In this document: in pieces, positions 35,202 to 44,173 of the stretch
Numbering within the stretch: the stretch's first letter is position 1
Layout: each line of letters opens with the position of its first letter
DNA from: DASQZT01 sp963728965
GTDB taxonomy: Bacteria > Acidobacteriota > Terriglobia > Bryobacterales > Bryobacteraceae
NCBI GenBank assembly: GCA_963728965.1
Contig: CAVSMH010000010.1
Location: 294,882-358,881 of the forward strand
Direction of reading: 5' to 3'
DNA length: 64,000 bases
The notes under the pieces: generated by a model
The model's database searches: none
Told to the model about the DNA's origin: nothing
The model's input: the letters and a program-made list of their open reading frames with translations, nothing else
Translations under genes and position numbers: made by a program

Positions 35202-37178
35202 GTGAGGCTCTCGCGGCGGGAACTCCTGGCCCTGATTCCGGCGGCGGCCGGCGCGCAACGCGGACCGGCACGGATGGCCCGGCGAACGATCGTGGAACGG
35301 CACCAACCGGTGCTGCGGGCGATCGACGTCCGTTCGCCGCTGTCAGTGGGCAACGGCGAGTTCGCCTTCACCGCCGACCCGACGGGTCTGCAGACCTTTT
35401 CGCGGCTCTACGACCACAGCATGCCCCTGTGCACGCAGGCGCAGTGGGGATGGCATACCATACCGCGCAGCGGGCCGTTCGAACTGCGGCTGGAGGAGTA
35501 CGAGACCCACGGCCGCAAGGTGGGCTATCCGACCAGTTCGGCAGGGCAGAAGGAGCTGTTCGACTGGCTCCGCGAAAACCCGCACCGGCTGCATCTGGGC
35601 CGCATCGGGTTCGCCATCGATGGCGCGGAGGAAATCTCCGCAATCGAGCAGACGCTGGACCTGTGGAGCGGTGTGCTGCGGAGCCGCTTTCACTATGGAG
35701 GGAGCGAAGTGGCGGTCGAGACCTGCTGTCATCCGCAGCAGGACCTGGTGGCCGTGCGCGCCAGGCGGGCGCCGGCCGTGGTGTTCGATTTTCCGTACGG
35801 ATCGAGCGCCATGAACGCGGCGGACTGGGACCATCCGGAGAAGCACCGCACCACCGAATCGGCCGCCGGTCCGAACCGGCTGGACCTGGAACGCGAGCTC
35901 GACCGCGATGGCTATCGCGTGGCCATCGCCTGGCAGACACCGGCGACTATGCAACGCGCGGCGCCGCACCGGTTTGTGTTGAGGCCCGCGGGCGACCGGC
36001 TGGCGTTCGTGTGCCGTTTCGGCGGACCGGGCGAGCTGCCATCCGCGGATGCGACCTTCGCCGCCGCTCGCCAGCATTGGGACCGGATCTGGTCGAGCGG
36101 CGTGGCGGTGGACCTCTCCGCTTTCGGGGAACTGGAACGGCGGGTAGTGCTTTCGCAGTATCTGACTGCCATCCAGTGCGCCGGCTCGATGCCGCCGCAG
36201 GAAACGGGGCTGACCTGCAATAGCTGGTACGGTAAATTCCACCTGGAAATGCACTACTGGCATGCCGCGCACTTCGCGGTGTGGGGCCGCGCGGCGCTGC
36301 TCGAGCGCAGCCTGCCGTGGTACCAGTCGATCCTGCCCTCCGCGCGTGAGAAGGCGCGCAGCCAGGGGTATCGCGGCGCGCGCTGGCCGAAGATGACGGC
36401 GACCGATGGCCGCGACAGCCCATCGCCCATCGGCCCACTACTGATCTGGCAGCAGCCGCATCCGATCACGATGGCCGAGTTGTGCTACCGGGCCGGCGGC
36501 CGGCGGGAGACGCTCGAACGATACCGGGACGTGGTCTTCGAATCGGCGGAGTTCATGGCATCGTTCGCCTATCTGGACCGCGGGCGGTACGTGCTGGGGC
36601 CGCCGGTGATTCCGGCCCAGGAGAATCATCCGCCGAGGGAGACCTGGAACCCGACCTTCGAGCTGGAATACTGGGCCGACGCGCTTGCCATCGCGCAGCA
36701 GTGGCGGACCCGCCTGGGTATGGCGCGCGAGCCGAAATGGGACGAGGTGCGGCAGCGCCTGGCCGCGCTGCCGGTGAAGGACGGAGTATACCTGGCTCAC
36801 GAGAACTGCCCGCAGACATTCACCGACCGGAACCGCGACCATCCTTCGATGCTCGGCGCGCTGGGCGTGCTGCCAGGCACGAAGGTGGATCGGGAAACCA
36901 TGCGGCGCACGCTGAAGAAGGTGTTCGCCGAATGGAAGTGGGAAGACACCTGGGGGTGGGACTTTCCGATGGTGGCGATGACGGCTGCCAGCCTGGGCGA
37001 GCACGCGCTGGCTCTCGACGCGCTGCGGATGGACACGCCCAAGAACACCTGGCTGCCGAACGGCCACAACTGGCAGCGCGCCAACCTGCCGCTCTACCTG
37101 CCGGGCAACGGCGGGCTGCTGCTGGCCGTTGCCCACATGGCCCGGTTGGGAGCGATTCCCTACCTGGCGGAAAAGTGA
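35202..37178 (+). CDS. Tat-exported six-hairpin glycosidase-like protein (GH65/GH95-like)
   Basis: A 658-residue protein with GTG start. The N-terminus RLSRRELLALIPAAAG is a twin-arginine export signal. The central and C-terminal parts have the look of an (alpha/alpha)6 glycoside hydrolase: CNSWYGKFHLEMHYWHAAHF, WPKMTATDGRDSPSPIGPLL, WNPTFELEYWADALAIAQQW and WEDTWGWDFPMVAMTAASLG, with acidic residues (E in FHLEMHYW and E in WKWEDTWGWD) that could be catalytic. A beta-rich N-terminal domain (residues ~40-280) precedes it, as in GH65/GH95 enzymes. Family assignment is by eye and moderate. It is probably a periplasmic or surface sugar-degrading enzyme. Confidence 0.65.
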   Translation: MRLSRRELLALIPAAAGAQRGPARMARRTIVERHQPVLRAIDVRSPLSVGNGEFAFTADPTGLQTFSRLYDHSMPLCTQAQWGWHTIPRSGPFELRLEEYETHGRKVGYPTSSAGQKELFDWLRENPHRLHLGRIGFAIDGAEEISAIEQTLDLWSGVLRSRFHYGGSEVAVETCCHPQQDLVAVRARRAPAVVFDFPYGSSAMNAADWDHPEKHRTTESAAGPNRLDLERELDRDGYRVAIAWQTPATMQRAAPHRFVLRPAGDRLAFVCRFGGPGELPSADATFAAARQHWDRIWSSGVAVDLSAFGELERRVVLSQYLTAIQCAGSMPPQETGLTCNSWYGKFHLEMHYWHAAHFAVWGRAALLERSLPWYQSILPSAREKARSQGYRGARWPKMTATDGRDSPSPIGPLLIWQQPHPITMAELCYRAGGRRETLERYRDVVFESAEFMASFAYLDRGRYVLGPPVIPAQENHPPRETWNPTFELEYWADALAIAQQWRTRLGMAREPKWDEVRQRLAALPVKDGVYLAHENCPQTFTDRNRDHPSMLGALGVLPGTKVDRETMRRTLKKVFAEWKWEDTWGWDFPMVAMTAASLGEHALALDALRMDTPKNTWLPNGHNWQRANLPLYLPGNGGLLLAVAHMARLGAIPYLAEK

Positions 37179-38305
37179 TAGCTCGTGACCGTGTGATAGG
37201 TTGCGCCCGGCTTCAGCGTGGTGGTGGGGAAGCTGGGCTTATTGGGCGAATCGGGGTAATGCTGCGTCTCCATGCAGAACGCGCCGCGGAACGGATAGAC
37301 TTTGCCGCCCTTGCCATGGAGGGTGCCATCGAGGAAGTTTCCGGTATAGAACTGGAGGCCCGGTTCGGTGGTCCAGACTTCCATCACGCGGCCGGACTTG
37401 GGGTCGTGAACTTCGGCCGCTTTCGTGGAACCGCCATTGCCCTTGTTCAGCACCCAGTTGTGGTCGTAACCCTTGCCGAACTCGAGCTGCTCATCCTTCT
37501 GACTAATGCGGGCACCGATGGCGGTGGGTTTGGTGAAGTCGAAGGGAGTCCCTTTGACGGGGCGCAGTTCGCCGGTCGGGATGAGCCCCTTGTCCACCGG
37601 AGTGAAGCGGTCGGCGTAGATGGTGACCTCGTGACCCAGGATGTCGCCTTCGCCGGCGCCGGACAGGTTGAAGTAGGAGTGGTTGGTCAGGTTGACTACG
37701 GTGGGCTTGTCGGTGGTGGCGGTGTACTCGATCCGGAGTTCGTTCTTGTTGGTCAGGGTATAGACCACTTTCGCCGTCAGGGTTCCGGGAAAGCCCTCTT
37801 CGCCGTCCTTGCTGGCGTAGGTCAACTCGAGCCCGGGGCCGTCCGCACCGCCCGCTTCCCGGGCGGTCCACAGGCGCTTGTCGAACCCCTGCGGGCCGCC
37901 GTGGAGCGTGTTTTCGCCATCGTTCTTGGGCAAATGGTACGCTTTGCCGTCCAGAGTGAACTGCGCATGGCCGATGCGGTTTCCGTAGCGGCCGATGAGC
38001 GCGCCGAAGAAGGCCGTCTGCTTGAAATAACCGGGCAGGTCTTCCATGCCGAGGACCACGTCGGCGAATTTGCCGGACCGGTCGGGCGCGGTGAGTGATA
38101 CGACGGCGCCGCCGTAATTGATGATGCCCGCCTGCATTCCGTTGGAGTTGGAGAGCGTATAGAGATCGATCGGAGTGCCATCCGGCATTTTGCCGTAAGC
38201 TTTCTTGTTCACGTGGGAGCTTCCTTTCTTCGGAGTGTTTTGCGCCAGGCAGACGCATGCCGCGGCGCAAACCAAGACGGACACAATCCGGCGGAATTGT
38301 CTCAT
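37160..38305 (-). CDS. galM: exported aldose 1-epimerase (galactose mutarotase)
   Basis: A 381-residue mutarotase interconverting alpha and beta anomers of galactose or glucose. A signal peptide (RRIVSVLVCAAACVCLAQN) marks it as exported. Catalytic features are GENTLHGGPQGFDKRLW, the His in NLTNHSYFNLSG near residue 208, and the catalytic Glu in CMETQHYPDSPN near residue 344. The ATG at 38305 opens the signal sequence. It overlaps the glycosidase-like gene by 19 bases at their convergent ends and lies 18 bp downstream of a small membrane protein gene on the same strand. Confidence 0.93.
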   Translation of the reverse strand: MRQFRRIVSVLVCAAACVCLAQNTPKKGSSHVNKKAYGKMPDGTPIDLYTLSNSNGMQAGIINYGGAVVSLTAPDRSGKFADVVLGMEDLPGYFKQTAFFGALIGRYGNRIGHAQFTLDGKAYHLPKNDGENTLHGGPQGFDKRLWTAREAGGADGPGLELTYASKDGEEGFPGTLTAKVVYTLTNKNELRIEYTATTDKPTVVNLTNHSYFNLSGAGEGDILGHEVTIYADRFTPVDKGLIPTGELRPVKGTPFDFTKPTAIGARISQKDEQLEFGKGYDHNWVLNKGNGGSTKAAEVHDPKSGRVMEVWTTEPGLQFYTGNFLDGTLHGKGGKVYPFRGAFCMETQHYPDSPNKPSFPTTTLKPGATYHTVTSYHFSAR

Positions 38306-38323
38306 GTCAGCTATGGTATGACA

Positions 38324-38596
38324 TCAGGTCCGACGGCGGTGCCAGGCGCCGCCGCCGATGCCGCCGGCATCGATCAAGACCGCCACGATCAGGAGGATCA
38401 CGTTGATGCCTTCGAGGGGGCGGTTGCTGTTGACCAGCCAGGCATAGACGATGGTGGTCAGCGGGAGGAACAAGAAGCCGAGCAGGGGAATGAGCAGGCC
38501 GTGGTACGCGCGCTGGAGGTAGTTCGACAGCAGGAACATCAGCACCAGGACAAGCCGGGGGAACGCGAGCACAAGCAGGAGGAGGAGGCACGGCAT
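38324..38596 (-). CDS. small membrane protein of unknown function
   Basis: A 90-residue hydrophobic protein with ATG at 38596. Three segments (CLLLLLVLAFPRLVLVLMFL, YHGLLIPLLGFLFLPLTTIV and VILLIVAVLIDAGGIGGGAW) are likely membrane helices, and the C-terminus is HRRRT. The sequence resembles the general pattern of small YqaE-like or superinfection-exclusion-type proteins only loosely; no family is claimed. It could share a transcript with galM. It is divergent from the receiver protein gene at 38669. Confidence 0.6.
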   Translation of the reverse strand: MPCLLLLLVLAFPRLVLVLMFLLSNYLQRAYHGLLIPLLGFLFLPLTTIVYAWLVNSNRPLEGINVILLIVAVLIDAGGIGGGAWHRRRT

Positions 38597-38668
38597 GACC
38601 GTATGTTCGCAGAAATCCGGCGGGTCCGGTGTACGGGCCTTCACCGGCAGGGTAGAATCAGAATTTGC

Positions 38669-39031
38669 ATGCCCGCCATCGTACGGACGGTTCTGATCGT
38701 GGATGACGACCCGCAAGTCCTCCGGCTAGTGGAGAAGATGCTGCGGCCACGCAACGTCAACGTCCTGATCGCGCCCCGGCCCACGGAAGCGCTTTCCATC
38801 TGCGAGAGCCAGCCGGTCCACCTGCTGATTTCCGATCTGGCGATGCCCGAAATGGACGGAAGCAAACTGGCGGAGCGGGTGTTGCAACTTCATCCGGAGG
38901 CCTCGGTCCTGCTGATTTCGGGGCACTACAAGGAAGCACCGGCGAGGGCGGGACAGGTATCGTTCCTGCGAAAGCCGTTCTTTCCATCGGAGCTGCTGAA
39001 ATACCTGCGGGAATTGTTGCCCGAGGCGTGA
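38669..39031 (+). CDS. stand-alone response regulator receiver protein
   Basis: A 120-residue single receiver domain. The acidic pocket VDDDP (residues ~11-15), phospho-acceptor D56 in LLISDLAMPEMDG, the conserved Ser in LLISGH near residue 84, and K102 in FLRKPFFP are all present. No output domain is attached, so it would pass phosphate on or act by protein contact. No kinase gene is adjacent; the nearest is the CHASE8 kinase at 8745. The ATG at 38669 follows a TAGAATCAGAATTT stretch without a strong ribosome binding site. Confidence 0.9.
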   Translation: MPAIVRTVLIVDDDPQVLRLVEKMLRPRNVNVLIAPRPTEALSICESQPVHLLISDLAMPEMDGSKLAERVLQLHPEASVLLISGHYKEAPARAGQVSFLRKPFFPSELLKYLRELLPEA

Positions 39032-39044
39032 CTTCGGGCCGTGC

Positions 39045-39341
39045 TTACCAGCCGCCGACGCCGAGCAGCACCAGGCCGGCGACGATCAAGCCGGTAGCCA
39101 AGGTCTTGCCGATCAAGGCACGGCGGCGGAAGTCTTCCTGGAGCCACTTCGGTTTCCTTCGGGACACCAGATAGGCCGCGAGGAAGATCATGACATAACG
39201 GACTCCCGAGATGGCATCCACAATGGCCGGATGGGCTCGACTGATCGCGAAGAAGATCAGGAACGATCCCTTGTCCCAAACCAGGGAGACACCGATCAGC
39301 GCATGGGCAAGAATGGCGATCCAAATCCCGTTCATCGCCAT
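39045..39341 (-). CDS. small membrane protein, possibly EamA-like fragment
   Basis: A 98-residue protein with three hydrophobic segments (IWIAILAHALIGVSLVWDKG, VRYVMIFLAAYLVS and ALIGKTLATGLIVAGLVLLG). The LVWDKGSFL turn recalls the first repeat of EamA/DMT transporters, but the protein is far too short for a full transporter. It may be a small multidrug-resistance-like half transporter or a fragment. It converges on the receiver gene with a 13-bp gap. Function unknown. Confidence 0.5.
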   Translation of the reverse strand: MAMNGIWIAILAHALIGVSLVWDKGSFLIFFAISRAHPAIVDAISGVRYVMIFLAAYLVSRRKPKWLQEDFRRRALIGKTLATGLIVAGLVLLGVGGW

Positions 39342-39721
39342 GTCCAGTCCGCCGGAACGAGAGTATCCGCGCTTGTGCGCGGGGATGTGCCGGACCGCAC
39401 CAAAGCCGCCGTGATCATGGCAGACGCCGGCTCCGGTTCGCAGAATCGGAGCGCACCCGCCTCACCGGAAGGGCCATGTTGTAAGCCTCCGACCACGGGC
39501 GGGCAATTCACGTGCCGATGTGGGGAGAGATTCGCCGGTAAGCCGGCGAACAGCCGGCGCCCGTTCGATGGTCCGGTATGTCTCCTAAATGACCGCGAAA
39601 CGCGGAACGCGGGACTTACACTCGGAAAGGGAAGAGCGGCGGGAAATCGAGAACGGCGGGCGGTGCGCACTGAGGATTGCCGGCCATCAAGCGACATTCC
39701 GGCACAGGAGGAGCGATCGCG
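39342..39721. other. 380-bp region without a supported gene; contains a perfect hairpin
   Basis: No convincing coding frame was found here. The clearest structure is TTCGCCGG-TAAG-CCGGCGAA at 39531-39550, an 8-bp perfect stem with a four-base loop, not followed by a T-run. An AGGAGG ribosome site at about 39706 belongs to the next gene. Confidence 0.5.
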
Positions 39722-40519
39722 GTGAGAACCGCCCTGGGAAGAGCGTTGGCGGCGTGGACGGGAGTCGCGGCGGCTTGGAGTGCGGTGGCGCCGAACGTGG
39801 ACGAGATTGTGGCGCGATCGGTCGCCAACAACCAGGCGAACTGGGAAGCGGCGCCACGCTTTACATTCCGGGAGCGCGACATCATCACCAAACACGGAGA
39901 CCGCCATTCGCGGACGTACCGCGTCCGGATGGTTGAGGGATCGCCGTACAACGAGACCATCGCCGTGGATGGGAAACCGCTGGATGCGGCCGCGATGGAG
40001 CAGCAGAAGAAGGCGCTCAAGAATGAAATCGAGCGGCGGCGCCATGAGAGTGCGGGCGCCCGGCGTGAGCGCATCGAAAAGTACGAAAGGGAGCGGCGGC
40101 AGGACCACGCGCTCATGCGCGAGATGATCAAAGGCTTCGTTTTCAAGCTGGCCGGAACGGAATCGGTGGACGGGCACGAGTGTTTCCGGGTGCAGGCGTC
40201 GCCTCGGCCCGGTTACAATCCGCCCAGCCGCGAGACTAAGGTCCTCACCGGCATGCGCGGTACACTGTGGATCGACACCGCTCAGTACCAGTGGGTGAAA
40301 GTGACGGCCAGCGTGTTCCGCCCGGTGGCCTTCGGGCTGTTTATCGCCAAGGTACAACCCGGCACCGAATTCACGCTCGAGGAAGCGCCCGTGGAGGGCG
40401 GACTGTGGATGCCGGTCCACTTCCAGACCCGGGTACGTGCCCGGATCCTGCTCTGGTCGCACAACTCGGCCGAGGACGACGCCTACTCCGACTATAAGCG
40501 GGCTGCGGCGGCGCGCTGA
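39722..40519 (+). CDS. exported protein of unknown function, outer-membrane lipoprotein-sorting-like
   Basis: A 265-residue protein starting with GTG at 39722, chosen over ATG 39677 because AGGAGG lies about ten bases upstream. An N-terminal hydrophobic segment (ALAAWTGVAAAWSAVA) suggests export. A long charged helix (residues ~85-135, many Arg/Glu) splits a beta-rich body that includes VRMVEGSPYNETIAVDGKPL and TLWIDTAQYQWVKVTASVF, a pattern seen in LolA/LolB-like folds of acidobacterial hypothetical proteins. The role is unknown; a lipoprotein-carrier fold is only suggested. Confidence 0.65.
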   Translation: MRTALGRALAAWTGVAAAWSAVAPNVDEIVARSVANNQANWEAAPRFTFRERDIITKHGDRHSRTYRVRMVEGSPYNETIAVDGKPLDAAAMEQQKKALKNEIERRRHESAGARRERIEKYERERRQDHALMREMIKGFVFKLAGTESVDGHECFRVQASPRPGYNPPSRETKVLTGMRGTLWIDTAQYQWVKVTASVFRPVAFGLFIAKVQPGTEFTLEEAPVEGGLWMPVHFQTRVRARILLWSHNSAEDDAYSDYKRAAAAR

Positions 40520-40532
40520 CCAGCGGACCGGT

Positions 40533-41543
40533 TTACGCAGGTACGGTGATGCCGAGCTTGTTGTGCCAGGGGGTGGCGGAGCGAATGGCTTCGTTGACAG
40601 CATTGATGTTCTTGACGCCTTCGCGGCCGAGCCACTCCTCGAGCGCTTTCACTCCGTGCTTGGCGTAAACCGGGATGCCTTCCTTCCAGGTGGCGCGGCC
40701 GCAGAGAACGCCGGAGTAATCGGTGCCGGCCTCCGAGGCCATGCGGAGCGATTCCACAAATTGCGCATTGCCTACGCCGGCACTGAGGTAGATAAAGGGC
40801 CGGGTGGCGACGGCGGCGGCATCACGGAAGTGGCGGAGCGCCTCGTCGCGGGTGTAAGCGCGCTGGCCTTTGAAGACACCGGAGCCCTCCACGTATTCCG
40901 CGTTGATCGGGACCTCGACCTTCAGGATGTCCACGCGGTACTGCGATTTGGAGAATTCCTCCATGCTGCGGCGGACGATTTCGGGCTTGGATTTGGCGAA
41001 CTCGAATCCCTTCTCGTCGCCGCCTTTGGGATCGTAGCCGACGAATTCGAGGAAGAAAGGGACCTCGTAGGTTTCGCATTCGGCGCCGATGCGTTCGATG
41101 AAGGCGTGCTTGACATCATTAATGGAAGGGTCCTCGTAGGGGGTGTAGTAAATCAGGATCTTGACCGCATCGGCGCCCCAGTCGACGAGCCGCTTCACAG
41201 AGACGTGGGGCAGGAGGTCGGGAAGGCGGCCTGGACGGGTGTTGTCGTAGCCGCTCAGCTCGTAGGCCAGCAGGAGACCGGCGTTGCGGCTGCGGGCGTG
41301 GGCGGCCTCGAGGCCGAATTCGGGGTCGAGGAGGATGGCGCTGGCGTGCGGAGTCAAAACCCGGGTGACGGCGGCCTTGAACTCGCTCATCATCTCGGGG
41401 GTGATCTCCTTGACGTTGACGCCTTTGCTCACGGCCAGCGATTTCTGGAGGCTGCCGCGCTGATCCATGGCCGCGGCGGCGATAATGCCGCGGTCGTTGG
41501 AGAGCGCCCGCATGCGCTTTAACTTGTCCTCTGATATGGTCAT
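40533..41543 (-). CDS. lacD: class I tagatose-1,6-bisphosphate aldolase-like protein
   Basis: A 336-residue TIM-barrel aldolase of the LacD type, cleaving tagatose bisphosphate (or a related ketose bisphosphate) to two triose phosphates. The N-terminus KRMRALSNDRGIIAAAAMDQ RGSL-like segment is typical, as are ILLDPEFGLEAA, DAVKILIYYTPYE, and DILKVEVPIN whose Lys would form the Schiff base. The ATG at 41543 is used; a long upstream in-frame extension antisense to the permease gene is rejected. With galactose genes elsewhere in the window, it could serve a tagatose route, which is inference. Confidence 0.85.
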   Translation of the reverse strand: MTISEDKLKRMRALSNDRGIIAAAAMDQRGSLQKSLAVSKGVNVKEITPEMMSEFKAAVTRVLTPHASAILLDPEFGLEAAHARSRNAGLLLAYELSGYDNTRPGRLPDLLPHVSVKRLVDWGADAVKILIYYTPYEDPSINDVKHAFIERIGAECETYEVPFFLEFVGYDPKGGDEKGFEFAKSKPEIVRRSMEEFSKSQYRVDILKVEVPINAEYVEGSGVFKGQRAYTRDEALRHFRDAAAVATRPFIYLSAGVGNAQFVESLRMASEAGTDYSGVLCGRATWKEGIPVYAKHGVKALEEWLGREGVKNINAVNEAIRSATPWHNKLGITVPA

Positions 41544-41663
41544 GGCCGTATTATCGCGCAAAGAGCCTGGCGCGGCGGTTCGTGGAGCACCATAGCCACC
41601 CGTAAATTCCCCGGAACAGCCCGATCGGGGGATGCGTAGCAACAGCACAGGGAGGACTGCGGC

Positions 41664-44093
41664 ATGAGCACCTGGTGGCAGGACGTGAGGTACGCATTCC
41701 GACGCCTTTCGCATTCGCCCGGTTTGGCAGCGGGGGCAGTGGTTTCGATTGCGCTCGGCATCGGCGCCAATGCCACGATCTTCTCGATAGTGAGCCGGTT
41801 TGTGCTGCGCCCGGCTCCGGTGGGTGAGCCGGGGACGCTGTTGACGCTGCACACCACACAGCGCGGCGATTGCTGCAACCAATTCACCTGGCCGCTGTTC
41901 ACGGACGTGCGGGAACAGGCCAGGTCGTTTTCCGGAATGGCGGCCTACTATGAAATGCTGCCCGCTTCGGTAGCCGGAGACGGCAGCCCGGAGCGGGTAT
42001 GGGGCCAGGCGACGACGACCAACTTCTTCGATGTCGCAAAACTCCGGATGGCGTTGGGGCGCGGGTTCGCAGCGGGCGAACAGCGGCTCAACCTGGTGGT
42101 CCTCGGCTATGGCCTTTGGCAACGGCGCTTCGGCGGCGATGCGGCCATCGCGGGCAAAAACGTGACCCTCTCCGGCCGGTCCTTCACGGTGGTGGGGGTA
42201 GCCCCGCGCGCATTCCGGGGCCTCGACCCGGTGCTTTCGATCGAATTTTGGGTTCCACTCGAGACGGTGGACCAACTGGTGCCGCATACGAGCAACTTCG
42301 CATCGCGCGACTACAACTGGCTGTCGGTGGCCGGACGCCTAAAGCCGGGGGTGAGCCGAACACAGGCCACGGCGGATCTGGCCGTGATCGCCGACCGTGC
42401 CGCGCGGGCGCACCCGGAAGCGGAACAGGGCCGCGGCTTCCGGTTCGAACAGGCCGGCTCGCTTGCGCCCAAGGGACGGTCGTTCATCATGATGTTCCTG
42501 GCGGCGCTGACCGTGGTGGTGATGCTGGTTCTGGCGATCGCGTGCGCCAACGTCGCCAATCTTCTGCTGGCGCAGGCCGCGGGCCGCCAGCGGGAGATGG
42601 CGGTACGGCGCGCCCTGGGGGCCACCCGCGGGCAGTTGCTGCGACAGGTGCTGACCGAGAGCGTGCTGTTGGCGCTTGCGGGCGGGCTGCTCGGCGTGGG
42701 TTTCTCGCTGTGGGCAACGGGCGCCCTTTCTTCGCTGTCGCTGCCCGCGCCGATCCCGCTCGACATCGGGGTCGGGCTGGACTGGAGGACGCTGGCGTAC
42801 ACATTCGCACTGAGCGTGGGCAGCGGCGTACTGTTCGGGCTGGCCCCGGCGGCCGCGGCGGCACGGCCGGGACTGGCGAACGCGATCAAGGGCGCGGATA
42901 CGCTCGGCGGCCCGGGCAGCCGCTGGAGCCTGCGCAACGTACTGATCGTGTCGCAGATCGCGATGTCGCTGGTGCTTCTCTGCGGCACCGGACTTTTTCT
43001 GCGCAGTTTGCAGAATGCGGCCGCGATCGACATTGGCTTCCGCTCGCGCGGGGTGCTGATGATGTCTGTGGATCCGCGCCTCCACGGTTATTCCGCGGAG
43101 CGGACGGCGAGGCTCCTGACGGAGCTGCGGCAGCGGGCGGCGGTCTTGCCGGGGGTGATTTCGGCTGCCTGCACCGACGTAGTGCCGCTCTCGATGGGCA
43201 ACCGGAGCGACGGCTTCCGCGTGGAGGGCAGGAGGGATGCCACGACGGGCCCGAGCGTGGATCTGTACATGGCGACGAGCGGCTACTTCGATACGCTGGG
43301 AATCACCCGGATAGCCGGCCGGGATTTTGGAAACGAAGACCCCGCGGGGCCGAAGGTGGCCATCATCAACGAGGCCTTCGCCCGACGATGGTTCCCCGAT
43401 GAGAACCCGCTTGGGCGGCGGGTGAGTGGGGCCGGGGTCACGTACGAGATCATCGGCGTGGTGAAGAACATCAAGTCGCGGACCCTGGGCGAGGACGTAC
43501 GGCCGGTGCTGTTCCGGTCGCTGGCGCAGAGCATTGGCCGGGACCCCTCCTTTTTGGGATATGCGGTGCTGGTGCGCACGGCGGGGAACGCCCGCGCGGT
43601 GGCGAGTCTGTTACGGCGCGAAATCCGGTCGCTGGATCCCACGATGGCGATCTTCAACGCCCAAACCATGGAGGAACACATCCGGTCGGCCCTGTTTCTG
43701 CCGCGGCTGGCGGGCACGCTATTCGCGGTGTTCGGCGGTGCCGGATTGTTGCTGGCGGCGGTGGGACTCTATGGGGTGATGAGTTACTCGATCAGCCGGC
43801 GCACCCGGGAGATCGGCATCCGTATGGCGCTGGGATCTCCGGCAGGCGCGGTCCGGGGGCTGGTGGTTCGCCAGGGCATGCGGCTCACGGTGGCCGGCGC
43901 GGTGCCGGGCCTGGCGGTGGCGTGGGCGGCAGCGAAGGTGTCGGCCAGGGCCCTGTATGGCGTTGGTCCGCACGATGTGCCAACCTTCATCGCGGTGCCT
44001 CTGTTTTTGGCCGCGATCGCATTTCTGGCGTGCTGGATCCCGGCACGGCGGGCTGAAGGCATGGATCCACTGACGGCCCTGCGCCACGAGTAG
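41664..44093 (+). CDS. ADOP-type FtsX/MacB-like permease
   Basis: An 809-residue orphan permease of the acidobacterial duplicated type. It begins with the characteristic WWQDVRYAFRRLSHSPGLAA followed by ALGIGANATIFSIV, carries a large periplasmic MacB-PCD domain (residues ~50-260), then FtsX core helices with VLAIACANVANLLLAQAAGR and REMAVRRALGATR. A second periplasmic domain and a second FtsX core (SRRTREIGIRMALGSPAGAV, VPLFLAAIAFLACWIPARRA) complete the duplication. No ATPase gene is adjacent, which is usual for this group. Role: ATP-linked export or mechanotransmission, substrate unknown. Confidence 0.9.
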   Translation: MSTWWQDVRYAFRRLSHSPGLAAGAVVSIALGIGANATIFSIVSRFVLRPAPVGEPGTLLTLHTTQRGDCCNQFTWPLFTDVREQARSFSGMAAYYEMLPASVAGDGSPERVWGQATTTNFFDVAKLRMALGRGFAAGEQRLNLVVLGYGLWQRRFGGDAAIAGKNVTLSGRSFTVVGVAPRAFRGLDPVLSIEFWVPLETVDQLVPHTSNFASRDYNWLSVAGRLKPGVSRTQATADLAVIADRAARAHPEAEQGRGFRFEQAGSLAPKGRSFIMMFLAALTVVVMLVLAIACANVANLLLAQAAGRQREMAVRRALGATRGQLLRQVLTESVLLALAGGLLGVGFSLWATGALSSLSLPAPIPLDIGVGLDWRTLAYTFALSVGSGVLFGLAPAAAAARPGLANAIKGADTLGGPGSRWSLRNVLIVSQIAMSLVLLCGTGLFLRSLQNAAAIDIGFRSRGVLMMSVDPRLHGYSAERTARLLTELRQRAAVLPGVISAACTDVVPLSMGNRSDGFRVEGRRDATTGPSVDLYMATSGYFDTLGITRIAGRDFGNEDPAGPKVAIINEAFARRWFPDENPLGRRVSGAGVTYEIIGVVKNIKSRTLGEDVRPVLFRSLAQSIGRDPSFLGYAVLVRTAGNARAVASLLRREIRSLDPTMAIFNAQTMEEHIRSALFLPRLAGTLFAVFGGAGLLLAAVGLYGVMSYSISRRTREIGIRMALGSPAGAVRGLVVRQGMRLTVAGAVPGLAVAWAAAKVSARALYGVGPHDVPTFIAVPLFLAAIAFLACWIPARRAEGMDPLTALRHE

Positions 44094-44173
44094 CGACCGC
44101 GCCCGAGCTTGCGCGGGCGGGCGGACAACATCGAGCGCGATGCACACACGCGTTATGATGAGAATCTCCCGCC

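Noticed and set aside
41544..42287. N-terminal extension of the aldolase frame
   Set aside because: It is antisense to the ADOP permease and low-complexity; the family N-terminus starts at 41543.
44094..44173. SAM riboswitch before metX
   Set aside because: Only 80 bp separate the genes and no SAM aptamer landmarks were seen.
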